From contig NZ_JPDS01000001.1 of NCBI RefSeq assembly GCF_000766795.1, positions 935,001 through 999,000 on the forward strand: a stretch of DNA of 64,000 bases. Direction: 5' to 3'. Within the stretch, counting starts at the first letter, position 1. Each line of letters begins with the position of its first letter. This document shows, piece by piece, positions 26,247-35,162 of this stretch. Under the pieces are notes generated by a model. That model ran no database searches, had not been told where the DNA came from, and saw only the letters and a program-made list of their open reading frames with translations. The position numbers and the translations under genes were made by a program. This DNA is from Polaribacter sp. Hel1_85. Its GTDB lineage: Bacteria > Bacteroidota > Bacteroidia > Flavobacteriales > Flavobacteriaceae.

Positions 26247-26650
26247 TTAACTATTTCATTAAGAGCATACACTTTTCTTAACAATACTCTTTCATCAATT
26301 TTATTACGCAAATCTTCATCAGAAATGTTCACTATTTTCTTCATGAGTTTTTTATCGAAAATATTTTTTGGCTTTGCATGCACAATTAAATTAATATTAT
26401 CATTATTAAATAAAAATCGTACTCCTGCTTTTAAAGCTAAATCTGATGCTTTTTCTTTTCTAAGGTTTAAAATAGACACTTCGCATTTTGAAGTCTCTTT
26501 TAACTTATATAAAAATTTCAGCAATTTAACATGATTTCCATTATTTACAAGACATATTTTAAAACTCTTGTTAAAAAATGATTTAAAGGGTCGATTTTCT
26601 GAAACATGAATATCATTCTTATCGAAAATTATAACCATACCTTTTTTCAT
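26240..26650 (-). CDS. Small protein resembling a degenerate GT2 glycosyltransferase core
   Basis: The 136-residue product matches no named family that I recognise, but its residues 30-90 run parallel to the GT2 domain of its upstream neighbour. KICLVNNGNHVKLLKFLYKLKE corresponds to HLCFVNDGSKDKTLEVLNNLRK. KEKASDLALKAGVRFLFNND corresponds to NGGKAEAVRQGMLYMAKQED. LIVHAKP stands where the catalytic DAD should be, so catalysis is not expected. It lies between the REC-GT2 fusion and manA in the same direction. It may be a decayed duplicate turned regulator or partner. The resemblance was judged by eye and needs a profile search. Confidence 0.5.
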   Translation of the reverse strand: MKKGMVIIFDKNDIHVSENRPFKSFFNKSFKICLVNNGNHVKLLKFLYKLKETSKCEVSILNLRKEKASDLALKAGVRFLFNNDNINLIVHAKPKNIFDKKLMKKIVNISDEDLRNKIDERVLLRKVYALNEIVNC

Positions 26651-26724
26651 AATGTTCTGTTTTAATGTTTATTTAGGGGTTAATACAGCATTATTTTTAA
26701 TTAATAGTCAAATTTTCTAATTGA

Positions 26725-27879
26725 CTATTTCTTTTTTCCTTTTCTATAGAACCAGGCTATTTGTGCAAGTTGGCCAACAATTTTTACTGAATCTTTCATC
26801 GATAGTTTAGAACCATCTGCATGAATCCATCTTTTTAAAGGTTGTTCGCACAACATTTCTTTAGCTTTATCTAAACCATAATGAAGTGTTATTCTTCTAA
26901 AAATTTCTACATCAAAAATCCATTGTGTTACAAATTTATCTTTAAATGAGATATCAATCACATCTTTATGAAAAATTTTAGCACCACATTGTGTGTCTTT
27001 AAAATCCATAGAAAGTATTTTTCTAATGATAAAATTAATAGTCATACTAATAATTTTTCTAGCAGATTCTTTGGTAATATTGGCACCCATTCTACTAATT
27101 CTAGAACCACTTACTATTTTATATTTATCATTTTCTTCAATAGTGGTAACTAAATCATTAAAATCTGCTAAATCAGTAGATAAATCAGCATCCAAAAATC
27201 CTATATAATCTAAATCTTCTTGTTTAGCCATATATAACATCCCTTGTCTTACAGCTTCTGCTTTTCCTCCGTTTTTTTCACAGTCATAGACAGTAATAAA
27301 ATCTTCTCTTCCCTTTCTTAGGTTATTTAATACTTCTAATGTTTTATCCTTACTCCCATCATTTACAAAACATAAATGATAACCAGAATTTGTAGCTATA
27401 TAATCTGTAAATTCTTTACTTAATAACCTTTCTTCTTCATTATAACAAGGTATAACCACTCCTACACACCTTTCTTGAATAATAGTATTTGAGTATATTT
27501 TGTTAGCATCCAAATTTTCTGGAGCACCAATCAACCTTTTTGTTCTTAAACCTACTTCTGTAAGACTCAAAGGTTTTTTCATATAATCATTTACACCGAG
27601 TTCAAAACCTTGTGTAATCATATCATCATCTGTATTACCAGATAATATCATAATTGGCGTATCAGATTTTTTTATTTCTCTAATATGTTTTACTACTTCT
27701 AAACCAGAAATAGTTGGCATATTAATATCAACAATTACTAAATCTGGTTGCAAAGAATTATATAATTCAATTCCTTTATTGGCATCTGTTTCTGTAATCA
27801 CATCATACCCCATTTCTTTTAATCTACTTTCTAGTGGAATTAACACTAGTTTTTGATCATCAATAGCTAATATTTTCAT
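26725..27879 (-). CDS. Response regulator fused to a DPM1-like GT2 glycosyltransferase
   Basis: Residues 1-117 are a complete REC domain: acidic pair D7-D8, phospho-acceptor D51 in VIVDINMP, S80 in the switch position and K102-P103. After a linker, residues 138-370 form a GT2 catalytic domain: VVIPCYNEEE (141-150), CFVNDGSKDKT, GGKAEAVRQGM, the metal-binding DAD at 230-232, then DTQCGAKIF and QWIFDVEIFRR. These last motifs belong to polyprenyl-phosphate sugar synthases (DPM1/GtrB-like), which make lipid-linked sugar donors for GT-C enzymes such as the divergent neighbour. No membrane helix follows. Direct control of a glycosyltransferase by phosphorylation is therefore likely, and an unusual design. 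A kinase is not adjacent; the phosphorelay at 42-48 kb is a candidate. Confidence 0.88.
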   Translation of the reverse strand: MKILAIDDQKLVLIPLESRLKEMGYDVITETDANKGIELYNSLQPDLVIVDINMPTISGLEVVKHIREIKKSDTPIMILSGNTDDDMITQGFELGVNDYMKKPLSLTEVGLRTKRLIGAPENLDANKIYSNTIIQERCVGVVIPCYNEEERLLSKEFTDYIATNSGYHLCFVNDGSKDKTLEVLNNLRKGREDFITVYDCEKNGGKAEAVRQGMLYMAKQEDLDYIGFLDADLSTDLADFNDLVTTIEENDKYKIVSGSRISRMGANITKESARKIISMTINFIIRKILSMDFKDTQCGAKIFHKDVIDISFKDKFVTQWIFDVEIFRRITLHYGLDKAKEMLCEQPLKRWIHADGSKLSMKDSVKIVGQLAQIAWFYRKGKKK

Positions 27880-27963
27880 AATAAAGTTTTGGTTAAACTG
27901 TGAAGCAAAAATACTTCGGTTTTCTTTTTGTTTTTGTAATTTTTGTACTAAATGTTGATTAAG

Positions 27964-27994
27964 TTAGATGAAAGGTAGTTTACTTTAGACAAAT
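27964..27994 (+). promoter_or_regulatory. Direct repeats with 21-bp period, candidate LytTR-type site
   Basis: TTAGATGAAA at 27964-27973 is repeated as TTAGACAAAT at 27985-27994, exactly 21 bp apart, about 60-90 bp before the GT-C operon. Two copies of the same core with the same period stand before the phosphorelay operon at 48226 and 48247. LytTR-domain regulators bind paired direct repeats of about this spacing. It lies in the shared divergent region with the REC-GT2 gene. Confidence 0.45.
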
Positions 27995-28055
27995 AAAAAA
28001 AATCTATCCTTAAAAATATTTTATATTTACATTATTATAAGCGAGTACTCTGTTA

Positions 28056-31000
28056 ATGAAAGAAAAATCTAATAAATATTTAATAGCTGCAATAATTCTT
28101 GCCGTTATTTTTCATGGTTCAACTATTTTCTTCACTTTAGAAACTACTTATGACGCTTTAATTCATTTGTTTTTTGCAGATCATTATGCCAATAGTTGGT
28201 TTGAACCATGGAATTACAAGTGGTACACAGGTTTTACGGTACAAAGTTATCCTCCTTTAGTTCATCAAACTATTGGAGCTTTATCTTTAATTGGAGGTTT
28301 AAAATTTGGAATGTTTACAGTTGCCTTAATAGCAATTGTGTTATTTGTAACAGGTTCTTATAGATATTCTTTATTAATAACATCAAATAGAACTGTTGCT
28401 GGTTATGCAGCTATTTTAGCTGTTTTCTCTTCTTCTTTTGTTGAAACTTTGCACATTTTTGGTCAATTACCCAGTATAATTGGAGTTTCTATTTTAATGC
28501 ACGCTTTACCCGAAATATATTTATGGCTTAAAACAGGTAAGTATAAATTCTTTTTTACATCACTTTCATTAATTTCTGTAACTGTAACTTCTCATCATGT
28601 TACCCCAATTTTTGGTATGTTATTTTTTATTTTCCCATTAATAGGTACAGTAATAATGGACGTTGCACGTGAAGAAGTTGAATCATATAAAGAAGTTACA
28701 TTCCCATTATTTCTAAAAACCTTTTTTAAACAATTAAAGAAAAATGCTGCCTTTGGCTTTTCTGCTTTATTCCTTATTATATTTTGTATTTTTCCTTATT
28801 GGTTAAACTCCAAAAAAAACCCAATAACTCAAGTTCCTATTCCACATGGCTCTAGAGATAGTTTCATAGAGGTAACTTCCTCTGGATTAGTGTTTTTTAC
28901 AATTCCTTGGGGATTATTGTTATTTATACTACCCTATATTTTTTATAGATATTACAGTAAAAGATATTTATTTTTTGGTTTATCATTTACCATGTTAGTA
29001 ATTTTAGGAACTGGTGGTACAACACCAATACCTAAAATGATTTTAGGTGAAACTGCTTTTAATATTTTAACTTTAGATAGATTTACGCTTTGGGGATCTA
29101 TAATGTCTATTCCAATATTTGGAGAATTTATTTATCGGTTTGTAGAAGGTGATTTAAAAGTTTTAATACAAGAAAAATTTGGTGCAGTTTATCATAGACT
29201 ATTAGGTGGGCTTTTAGCATTTTTCTATGTTGCTATGGTAATTTTTACCATGAGTTTAGGGTATTTTAGACCTTCTCAACCTCAGAAAATTAAAATGTTG
29301 CCCATAGTTAATTTTTTAAGTCAAGATTCTCATGATCATTGGAGGTATTTAACTTTAGGTTTTGGAGATCAAATGGCTTGGTTAGCTGCACAATCTAATG
29401 CAATGAGTGTAGATGGAAACTACCATTCTGCAAGACGTTTACCCGAATTAACAACAAGACCAATTGAGCGTTTAGAAAACTCTAAATTTAAAGGAGTTGC
29501 AGGTATTGGTTCATTACAGCAATTTTTAACAACTCCAGAAAAGTATAATTTAAAATATATTTTTTCTAATGATAAATTTTATGATCCTGTATTATTTTTC
29601 TGTGGATGGCAACGTTTATCTCAATTAGAAAATGGTATTATGGTTTGGGAAAAATTAAATGTGCCTCCTGTTTCTTCTATTTTACCCAAAGAAGATGTAC
29701 CTGCTTGGGTAAAAATAATTTGGGGAATTATTCCTTTTTTAACAGTACTTGTTGCGTTTTCACTTAACGTACAATCTTTAATTGTAAATGGATTAAAAAC
29801 CAAAATAAGACCTAAACCTGTTTACTTTAACTTTCAGAATGATTATTCTAAATTTTCGCGAAATGTTTTAAGAGCTTTTCATATTTGGGCAGTTATTTTA
29901 ATTATAACTATAGGTTATGCTTGTTATATGTTTTACATTAAAAATGACACACAGAGGTCTCCAGAAAATGTTGTAAAAGCATATTATGATACTATTGATT
30001 TTAAAGAATTAAATAAAAGTTTTAGTTATATAGATCCTAAAGACGAGTTAACTCGTGCTCAATATTTATTAGAAATTTCGGTTACAGATGGCTTATTAAG
30101 TTCGTATGCAAAATTAGATGCAATAACTGCAGAAGTTTTAAAACAAACAGATAGTTTAACAACTTTAAAAGTAGAAACAAAATGGATTACTCCTTTAGAA
30201 AAACTATCTAAAGTAGAATATAGAACAACTGTTAAAAGAGGTAGAAAGTGGTATTTAAAACCTACCAGAAAATCAATAGATTTACCTCCAGACCAATTAT
30301 ATTCTAAAAATACTACTGGTTATTTTAATCAAGGAAGAAGAAGAATTACAACAGAACAAACACATCATGAAGATGTTTTAAAACAACCTGTTTTAGAAAT
30401 TGTTTCTGCTAAATTGATAAAATTTAATAAGCGCTACTCTATTATTGGTGAAGTTCAAAATATAGATAATGTTCCATCAGACGTAGTCTTAAAAGGAACA
30501 CTTTATAACGATGATAATAAAGAGTTAGCCACTTATAATGCTAAACATATTTTAAAGCACAAATTAATGCCAAAAGAAATAAGTGCTTTTAGAATTAATT
30601 TTGAAGGAATTGCTTGGTCTAGAACCAAAGACTCTATTCCTAAAACATTTAATCCAGACGAATTTACACCTGTAGAATTAAGTGAGCAACCTACAAAGTT
30701 TAATTTACAAGCTGCAGGAAATACATCTAATTCAGATTTATTTAAAGACATTGTTTTAAGTGAAGTTAATATTTCTCCTAATGTAATTAGTGGTACTTTA
30801 TTTAATAGCGGAATTCAAGAAATTACTGTTCCACAAATGATTATCACTTTTTATAATGAAGATAAAGAAATGATTTGGGTAGATAATTTGTTTTTAAAAG
30901 AAGGAATAAGACAAGAAAGAAAATTACGTTTTAATTACCCAATACCTTTAAAACCAACAATAAAAATTGTAAGTGATGATATGAGTTACTGTTTTGTAAA

Positions 31001-31145
31001 TGGTTTACCAAATGAAGATATTGCTTTTAAAATATTACCAAATAGAATAAAAAATCATAACATAGGTAAATTACAAAAAGTAGATCACCCACTTTTTAGT
31101 TATGTTAGAATTGAACTGAGTATGTATATAGGAAACCCAAAATAA
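28056..31145 (+). CDS. Large membrane protein, probable GT-C-type glycosyltransferase, with soluble C-terminus
   Basis: The 1029-residue protein has about 12 membrane helices across residues 5-620. The first outside loop contains ETTYDALIHLFFADHYANSW, in the place where GT-C enzymes carry their acidic catalytic residue. Later come GHWRYLTLGF-like and IPHGSRDS segments in periplasmic loops. Residues about 625-715 (ENVVKAYYDTIDFKELNKSF onward) look like an NTF2/SnoaL-type fold. The final 300 residues form two beta domains (EIVSAKLIKFNKRYSIIGEV and DIVLSEVNISPNVISGTLFN). I infer use of lipid-linked sugar made by the divergent REC-GT2 protein to build an exopolysaccharide outside the inner membrane. 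The stop overlaps the next start by one base. Exact family uncertain. Confidence 0.65.
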   Translation: MKEKSNKYLIAAIILAVIFHGSTIFFTLETTYDALIHLFFADHYANSWFEPWNYKWYTGFTVQSYPPLVHQTIGALSLIGGLKFGMFTVALIAIVLFVTGSYRYSLLITSNRTVAGYAAILAVFSSSFVETLHIFGQLPSIIGVSILMHALPEIYLWLKTGKYKFFFTSLSLISVTVTSHHVTPIFGMLFFIFPLIGTVIMDVAREEVESYKEVTFPLFLKTFFKQLKKNAAFGFSALFLIIFCIFPYWLNSKKNPITQVPIPHGSRDSFIEVTSSGLVFFTIPWGLLLFILPYIFYRYYSKRYLFFGLSFTMLVILGTGGTTPIPKMILGETAFNILTLDRFTLWGSIMSIPIFGEFIYRFVEGDLKVLIQEKFGAVYHRLLGGLLAFFYVAMVIFTMSLGYFRPSQPQKIKMLPIVNFLSQDSHDHWRYLTLGFGDQMAWLAAQSNAMSVDGNYHSARRLPELTTRPIERLENSKFKGVAGIGSLQQFLTTPEKYNLKYIFSNDKFYDPVLFFCGWQRLSQLENGIMVWEKLNVPPVSSILPKEDVPAWVKIIWGIIPFLTVLVAFSLNVQSLIVNGLKTKIRPKPVYFNFQNDYSKFSRNVLRAFHIWAVILIITIGYACYMFYIKNDTQRSPENVVKAYYDTIDFKELNKSFSYIDPKDELTRAQYLLEISVTDGLLSSYAKLDAITAEVLKQTDSLTTLKVETKWITPLEKLSKVEYRTTVKRGRKWYLKPTRKSIDLPPDQLYSKNTTGYFNQGRRRITTEQTHHEDVLKQPVLEIVSAKLIKFNKRYSIIGEVQNIDNVPSDVVLKGTLYNDDNKELATYNAKHILKHKLMPKEISAFRINFEGIAWSRTKDSIPKTFNPDEFTPVELSEQPTKFNLQAAGNTSNSDLFKDIVLSEVNISPNVISGTLFNSGIQEITVPQMIITFYNEDKEMIWVDNLFLKEGIRQERKLRFNYPIPLKPTIKIVSDDMSYCFVNGLPNEDIAFKILPNRIKNHNIGKLQKVDHPLFSYVRIELSMYIGNPK

Positions 31146-32359
31146 TGAAATTAAAACTAACTTTTTTCCTACTATTTTTTCAATTTGTATTTGTTTCTTT
31201 TTTAGCACAAGAAACAAATACTAAATCTTCTGTTTCTTTATTATCAACACAAATTTCATTTAATGTTAATGATGATGTTATACTTGATTTTAAAGTAAAG
31301 AAAGACACTATTCTTCAATTATATTGTTCTAACAGTTATGGTTCTACTGTATTAAAATCTAAAGTTTTAGATCAAAAAGCATCTTTTAAAGTTCCACGTT
31401 TTTTATCTAAAAAAAGAGGAATATTAACATGGAAAACCATAAATACTGATGAATTAATTTCTGGAAACATTTCTATTCATTCTCAACAACAACCTACAAC
31501 TATAGAAACCTATTTAGGACCACCTAGTATTGATGCCGGTGAATTAGATTACACGATGTTAGTTGTAATACCTACAGATAGTTTAGACAATCCTATTCTA
31601 GATAATAGTAAAGTCGATGTAAAATATCAATTTTTAAAATCTGAAAATATAAACCCAATTTACACTGATAAATTAATTGGTTATAAAAATATTTATGCTC
31701 CTAAAAAAAGTGGAAGAATGATAATTTCGTCTACCTCTTTTGGCTTAAACTCTAAAGAGTTTGATGTTAATATTATGCCTGCAATTGCTACTGATTTTGA
31801 AATTTTTATGCATAGAAATCATGAATATGCAGATGGAAACCAAATTACAACGCTTTTTACATCCATTGTAAAAGACAAAAACCAAAATATTATAAGTGAT
31901 GGAAGTTATATTGAGTTTTACATTACAGATAAAAAAGGTGGTATTTTAAAAACGGCAGGTACTACCATAAATGGAGTTGCACATGCAAAAATTGTACATC
32001 CAGATTTTGAAGATACTTGGAGAATTAAAGCTTATTTTATTGGAATTTCAGAAAGTAACACCATAACTATTAAATATAAAAAAGTAATTGAAGATTATAA
32101 TATAGCTTTCAAAGAAAATAATAGAGTTATAACTGTAGGGCCTTTAGAAAGTTTTATGGGACAAATTATACCAGATGGATTGTCTGTAAAACTATCTATT
32201 TATAAAAATGGAATCTTATTAAAAGACCTATTTAAAGAATCTAACAATGGGTTTGCAAGTTTTTATTTAGATGCTAATATTTATGAAAATGATACCTATA
32301 AAATAATATTAGAAACTGCAGGAATAAAAAAAGAATTTAAAAGTTTTAAATTATGGTAA
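31145..32359 (+). CDS. Secreted beta-domain protein of the exopolysaccharide operon
   Basis: The 404-residue product starts with a signal peptide (KLKLTFFLLFFQFVFVSFLAQ, cleavage near residue 22). Several immunoglobulin-like segments follow, among them SFNVNDDVILDFKVKKDTILQLYC, IISSTSFGLNSKEFDVNIMP (which resembles the end of an invasin/Big-type domain) and ADGNQITTLFTSIVKDKNQN. I do not recognise a named family. The ATG overlaps the previous stop, and the gene overlaps the following hydrolase gene by seven bases, so all three genes are translated as a coupled set. A role as a periplasmic scaffold or accessory factor for polymer assembly is inferred only from this context. Confidence 0.65.
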   Translation: MKLKLTFFLLFFQFVFVSFLAQETNTKSSVSLLSTQISFNVNDDVILDFKVKKDTILQLYCSNSYGSTVLKSKVLDQKASFKVPRFLSKKRGILTWKTINTDELISGNISIHSQQQPTTIETYLGPPSIDAGELDYTMLVVIPTDSLDNPILDNSKVDVKYQFLKSENINPIYTDKLIGYKNIYAPKKSGRMIISSTSFGLNSKEFDVNIMPAIATDFEIFMHRNHEYADGNQITTLFTSIVKDKNQNIISDGSYIEFYITDKKGGILKTAGTTINGVAHAKIVHPDFEDTWRIKAYFIGISESNTITIKYKKVIEDYNIAFKENNRVITVGPLESFMGQIIPDGLSVKLSIYKNGILLKDLFKESNNGFASFYLDANIYENDTYKIILETAGIKKEFKSFKLW

Positions 32360-33870
32360 AAACTAACAAACGAATTCTTAGAGGTGTTTTAATGCTAACT
32401 TATTTAGTAATAATTGGTATTCTTTTGTTTTTAGTAAGTTCTGTTTTTAGTTTTTTAAATACAGGTGCAGATAGAAGTAAAATGTTACACACAGAAGTTA
32501 AAAAGGTAGAACAATACTTACCTAAAGTAACTTGGGTTTTAGATGGTAATGAAGGTAGAAAAATAAGTGAACAAAAAATAAAATCGGTAGAAAACGATTA
32601 TTTAGATGCTTGGTATGTAAAACATATAGCCTACAAAACTAATACACGAGTTGGAATAGAAGATTATTTTACAGAAAGTGCTAGAGAAAATATTTACAAT
32701 ATTTTAGATTACAATAAACTTAACAAAACTTCAATAGAATCTACTACTCTAGAACACAATTTAGATATTGAGTTCTTTAGTGAAGATGGACAATTAATTG
32801 TTTTAACTGACACAAATACTTTAGAATACAAAAAGGTATTTAAAGACGATAAATTGGTTTTAGAAACTACAGAAATATCTACTTACAGATATATTTTATT
32901 ACTAGAAGATGGTTTTTGGCGTATAAGACATATGGTTAAAGAAACTTCAGAAAAATTTGAAAGTTCTCTTAAAAGAACATCAATTAGTAATACTAATATA
33001 AAAGGAATTAATTATTACCCACAAGCAACTCCATGGAATATGTATGGAGATGAGTTTGATATTAATATTATTAAAAACGATTTTAGAATTATTAAAAAAT
33101 CGGGGTTAAATTCTATTAGAATATTTGTGCCTTATGAAGATTTTGGAAAGGCAAATGTTAATTATAAAAAATTAGAAAAATTAAAACTTGTACTTGATAC
33201 AGCCTTAGAAATAGATATAAAAGTAGTAGTTACTTTGTTTGATTTTTATGGGAATTATGATGTTTTAGATTGGACACTAAACCAAAGACATGCAGAAAAA
33301 GTAGTAGAAACATTTAAAGATCACGAAGCCATTTTAGCTTGGGATGTTAAAAATGAACCGAACTTAGATTTTGATTCTAGAGGAAAAGAAAATGTAACTG
33401 CTTGGTTAGATTTTATGATTATTTTAATTAAATCTATTGATAAAAAACACCCTGTTACTATTGGTTGGTCTAATGTAGAAAGTGCCACAATTCTTAAAGA
33501 TAAAGTAGATGTTGTTTCTTTTCATTATTATGAAGATTTAAGTAAATTTGAAAGTGATTATCTAGCTCTAAAAGAAAATATAAATGATAAACCTATCATT
33601 TTACAAGAATTCGGACTTTCTTCTTATGGAGGTTTATGGAGACCTTTTGTAGGTTCTGATGAAAAACAAGCTGAGTATTATAAAGAAATACAAAAAGTCC
33701 TGACAAAAAATGAAATTCCTTTTATGTCATGGACTTTATATGATTTTGATAATGTACCTAAAGAAGTTTTAGGTAGACTTCCTTGGAGAACAAATCCTCA
33801 GAAAAAATTCGGATTTATTACAAGTTCAGGTGCTAAAAAATTATCTTATAAATATATTTCTAAAGAATAA
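32353..33870 (+). CDS. Membrane-anchored GH5-like glycoside hydrolase
   Basis: The 505-residue protein has one N-terminal helix (about 12-35), then an NTF2-like stretch (about 80-200: YLDAWYVKHIAYKTNTRVG to LLEDGFWRIRHMV), then a clan GH-A TIM barrel from about 215. KGINYYPQATPW opens the barrel, E335 in WDVKNEPN is the predicted acid/base, and E419 in IILQEFGLSS the predicted nucleophile, with HYYED and WTLYDFD in the expected places. Similar hydrolases in synthase-dependent systems trim or edit the growing polymer in the periplasm. The NTF2-like part echoes the one in the GT-C protein. It is the last gene of its operon and its stop directly abuts the converging GT4 gene. Confidence 0.8.
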   Translation: MVKTNKRILRGVLMLTYLVIIGILLFLVSSVFSFLNTGADRSKMLHTEVKKVEQYLPKVTWVLDGNEGRKISEQKIKSVENDYLDAWYVKHIAYKTNTRVGIEDYFTESARENIYNILDYNKLNKTSIESTTLEHNLDIEFFSEDGQLIVLTDTNTLEYKKVFKDDKLVLETTEISTYRYILLLEDGFWRIRHMVKETSEKFESSLKRTSISNTNIKGINYYPQATPWNMYGDEFDINIIKNDFRIIKKSGLNSIRIFVPYEDFGKANVNYKKLEKLKLVLDTALEIDIKVVVTLFDFYGNYDVLDWTLNQRHAEKVVETFKDHEAILAWDVKNEPNLDFDSRGKENVTAWLDFMIILIKSIDKKHPVTIGWSNVESATILKDKVDVVSFHYYEDLSKFESDYLALKENINDKPIILQEFGLSSYGGLWRPFVGSDEKQAEYYKEIQKVLTKNEIPFMSWTLYDFDNVPKEVLGRLPWRTNPQKKFGFITSSGAKKLSYKYISKE

Positions 33871-35052
33871 TTATTTCTTTTTAGCTATAATTTTATCAAA
33901 TTCTTCTAAATATATTTCTGTAATTCTTTCCATTGGGAAAGCTGTTGCTGCTTTATAATTTGTCTCTCCTAATTCTATTCTGTAAGCGTCATTAGTTACA
34001 ATAGCTTTAATTGCATTTGCTAAACTTGTTACATTTTCTGATTCAAAAAATTCTCCTCTATAACCTTCATCTTCAATTAAAGTTGCTAAATCACCTAAAT
34101 TAGGCATAACTACTGCTCTACCATAACTTCCTGCTTGGTGTAAAACTCCAGAACTTCCTGTTGTAGATGTATAAGGAAAAACAACTACAGCACTTTCTGT
34201 AAATAAAGGTTCTACTTCTACTTCTTCTACATAACCCGTAAAAGTTAATTGTGGTACATGTTTATAAGTTTCTTTTGCATTTGCTAAATAACCTGGCACA
34301 TTTGGATTATCTGTACCTGCAATAACAATTTCTAAATCTAAACCAGTTTCTTTTCTTACAACTTCTACAGCTTCAATCATAGATTCTACTTTCTTGTAAG
34401 TTCCAAATTTACCAAAAGTCATTATTTTTAAAGGTCCTTCTGGTAATTCTTGTGAAGGATTGTCAGGAATTTCAAAGGTTCCATGAGGAATCATTTTTAC
34501 GTTATCTACTTTATATTTATCAACTAAAGTAGTTACGTATTTATCCATAGTTACAGCTACTAAATCTGCTTTTAAAATTAATTTTGTTAATGAAGTTCCT
34601 ATAAAATTATATACTTTTTGAGCTAATTTATTTGTTGTAAAACCAGCACTTCCTAAATCTACTTGTTCTAAAATATTATGCAATAAAACAATTGTAGGAA
34701 TCTTTTTCATTTTACAAATTAAAGGTAACGTTAACCCTAATGCTGCAACCACTTTTTTATCTCCAAACTTCATAAACTGTAAGTTAAAAAGAATAGCATC
34801 TGGTTTTGTTTGATTAATTGCTTTTATTACTCTTGTTGTATTAGAATAGCTATTAAATTTCCAACATTCTTTAATTGTAATTTTACAACCATCTTGTTCA
34901 AACTGAATATCTTTTTCTCCTGGAGTTTCATCAGTTAAAAGAATTAATTCTGTAACTTTTTCTTTAAGTCTAAAACTTTTTACTAAATGATATGCGTATT
35001 CATTAAGAGTTACTTTACTTGGTGGATATGCTGTTACGATGGCTAGTTTCAT
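33871..35052 (-). CDS. Family 4 glycosyltransferase
   Basis: The 393-residue protein begins MKLAIVTAYPPSKVTLNEYAYHL, the typical N-terminal Rossmann start of GT-B enzymes. Its C-terminal half has KIMTFGKFGTYKKVESMIEA, then VIAGTDNPNVPGY, and the donor-site acidic region FTESAVVVFPYTSTTGSSGVLHQAGSYGRAVVMPNLGD, which stands in place of the usual E-x7-E motif. There are no helices long enough for the membrane, so it works on the cytoplasmic face. Together with the flippase downstream (minus strand order: STAS, flippase, GT4) it forms the second transcription unit of the exopolysaccharide region. Sugar specificity is unknown. Confidence 0.87.
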   Translation of the reverse strand: MKLAIVTAYPPSKVTLNEYAYHLVKSFRLKEKVTELILLTDETPGEKDIQFEQDGCKITIKECWKFNSYSNTTRVIKAINQTKPDAILFNLQFMKFGDKKVVAALGLTLPLICKMKKIPTIVLLHNILEQVDLGSAGFTTNKLAQKVYNFIGTSLTKLILKADLVAVTMDKYVTTLVDKYKVDNVKMIPHGTFEIPDNPSQELPEGPLKIMTFGKFGTYKKVESMIEAVEVVRKETGLDLEIVIAGTDNPNVPGYLANAKETYKHVPQLTFTGYVEEVEVEPLFTESAVVVFPYTSTTGSSGVLHQAGSYGRAVVMPNLGDLATLIEDEGYRGEFFESENVTSLANAIKAIVTNDAYRIELGETNYKAATAFPMERITEIYLEEFDKIIAKKK

Positions 35053-35162
35053 TTTATTTTTTTTAATTATGATACAAATTTCAGTTATTTACTTTTATTA
35101 TTTACAAAAGTTTGTTCAAATGCAATTATATGTAGACGATTGGAAAATAGGATAAGATATTA

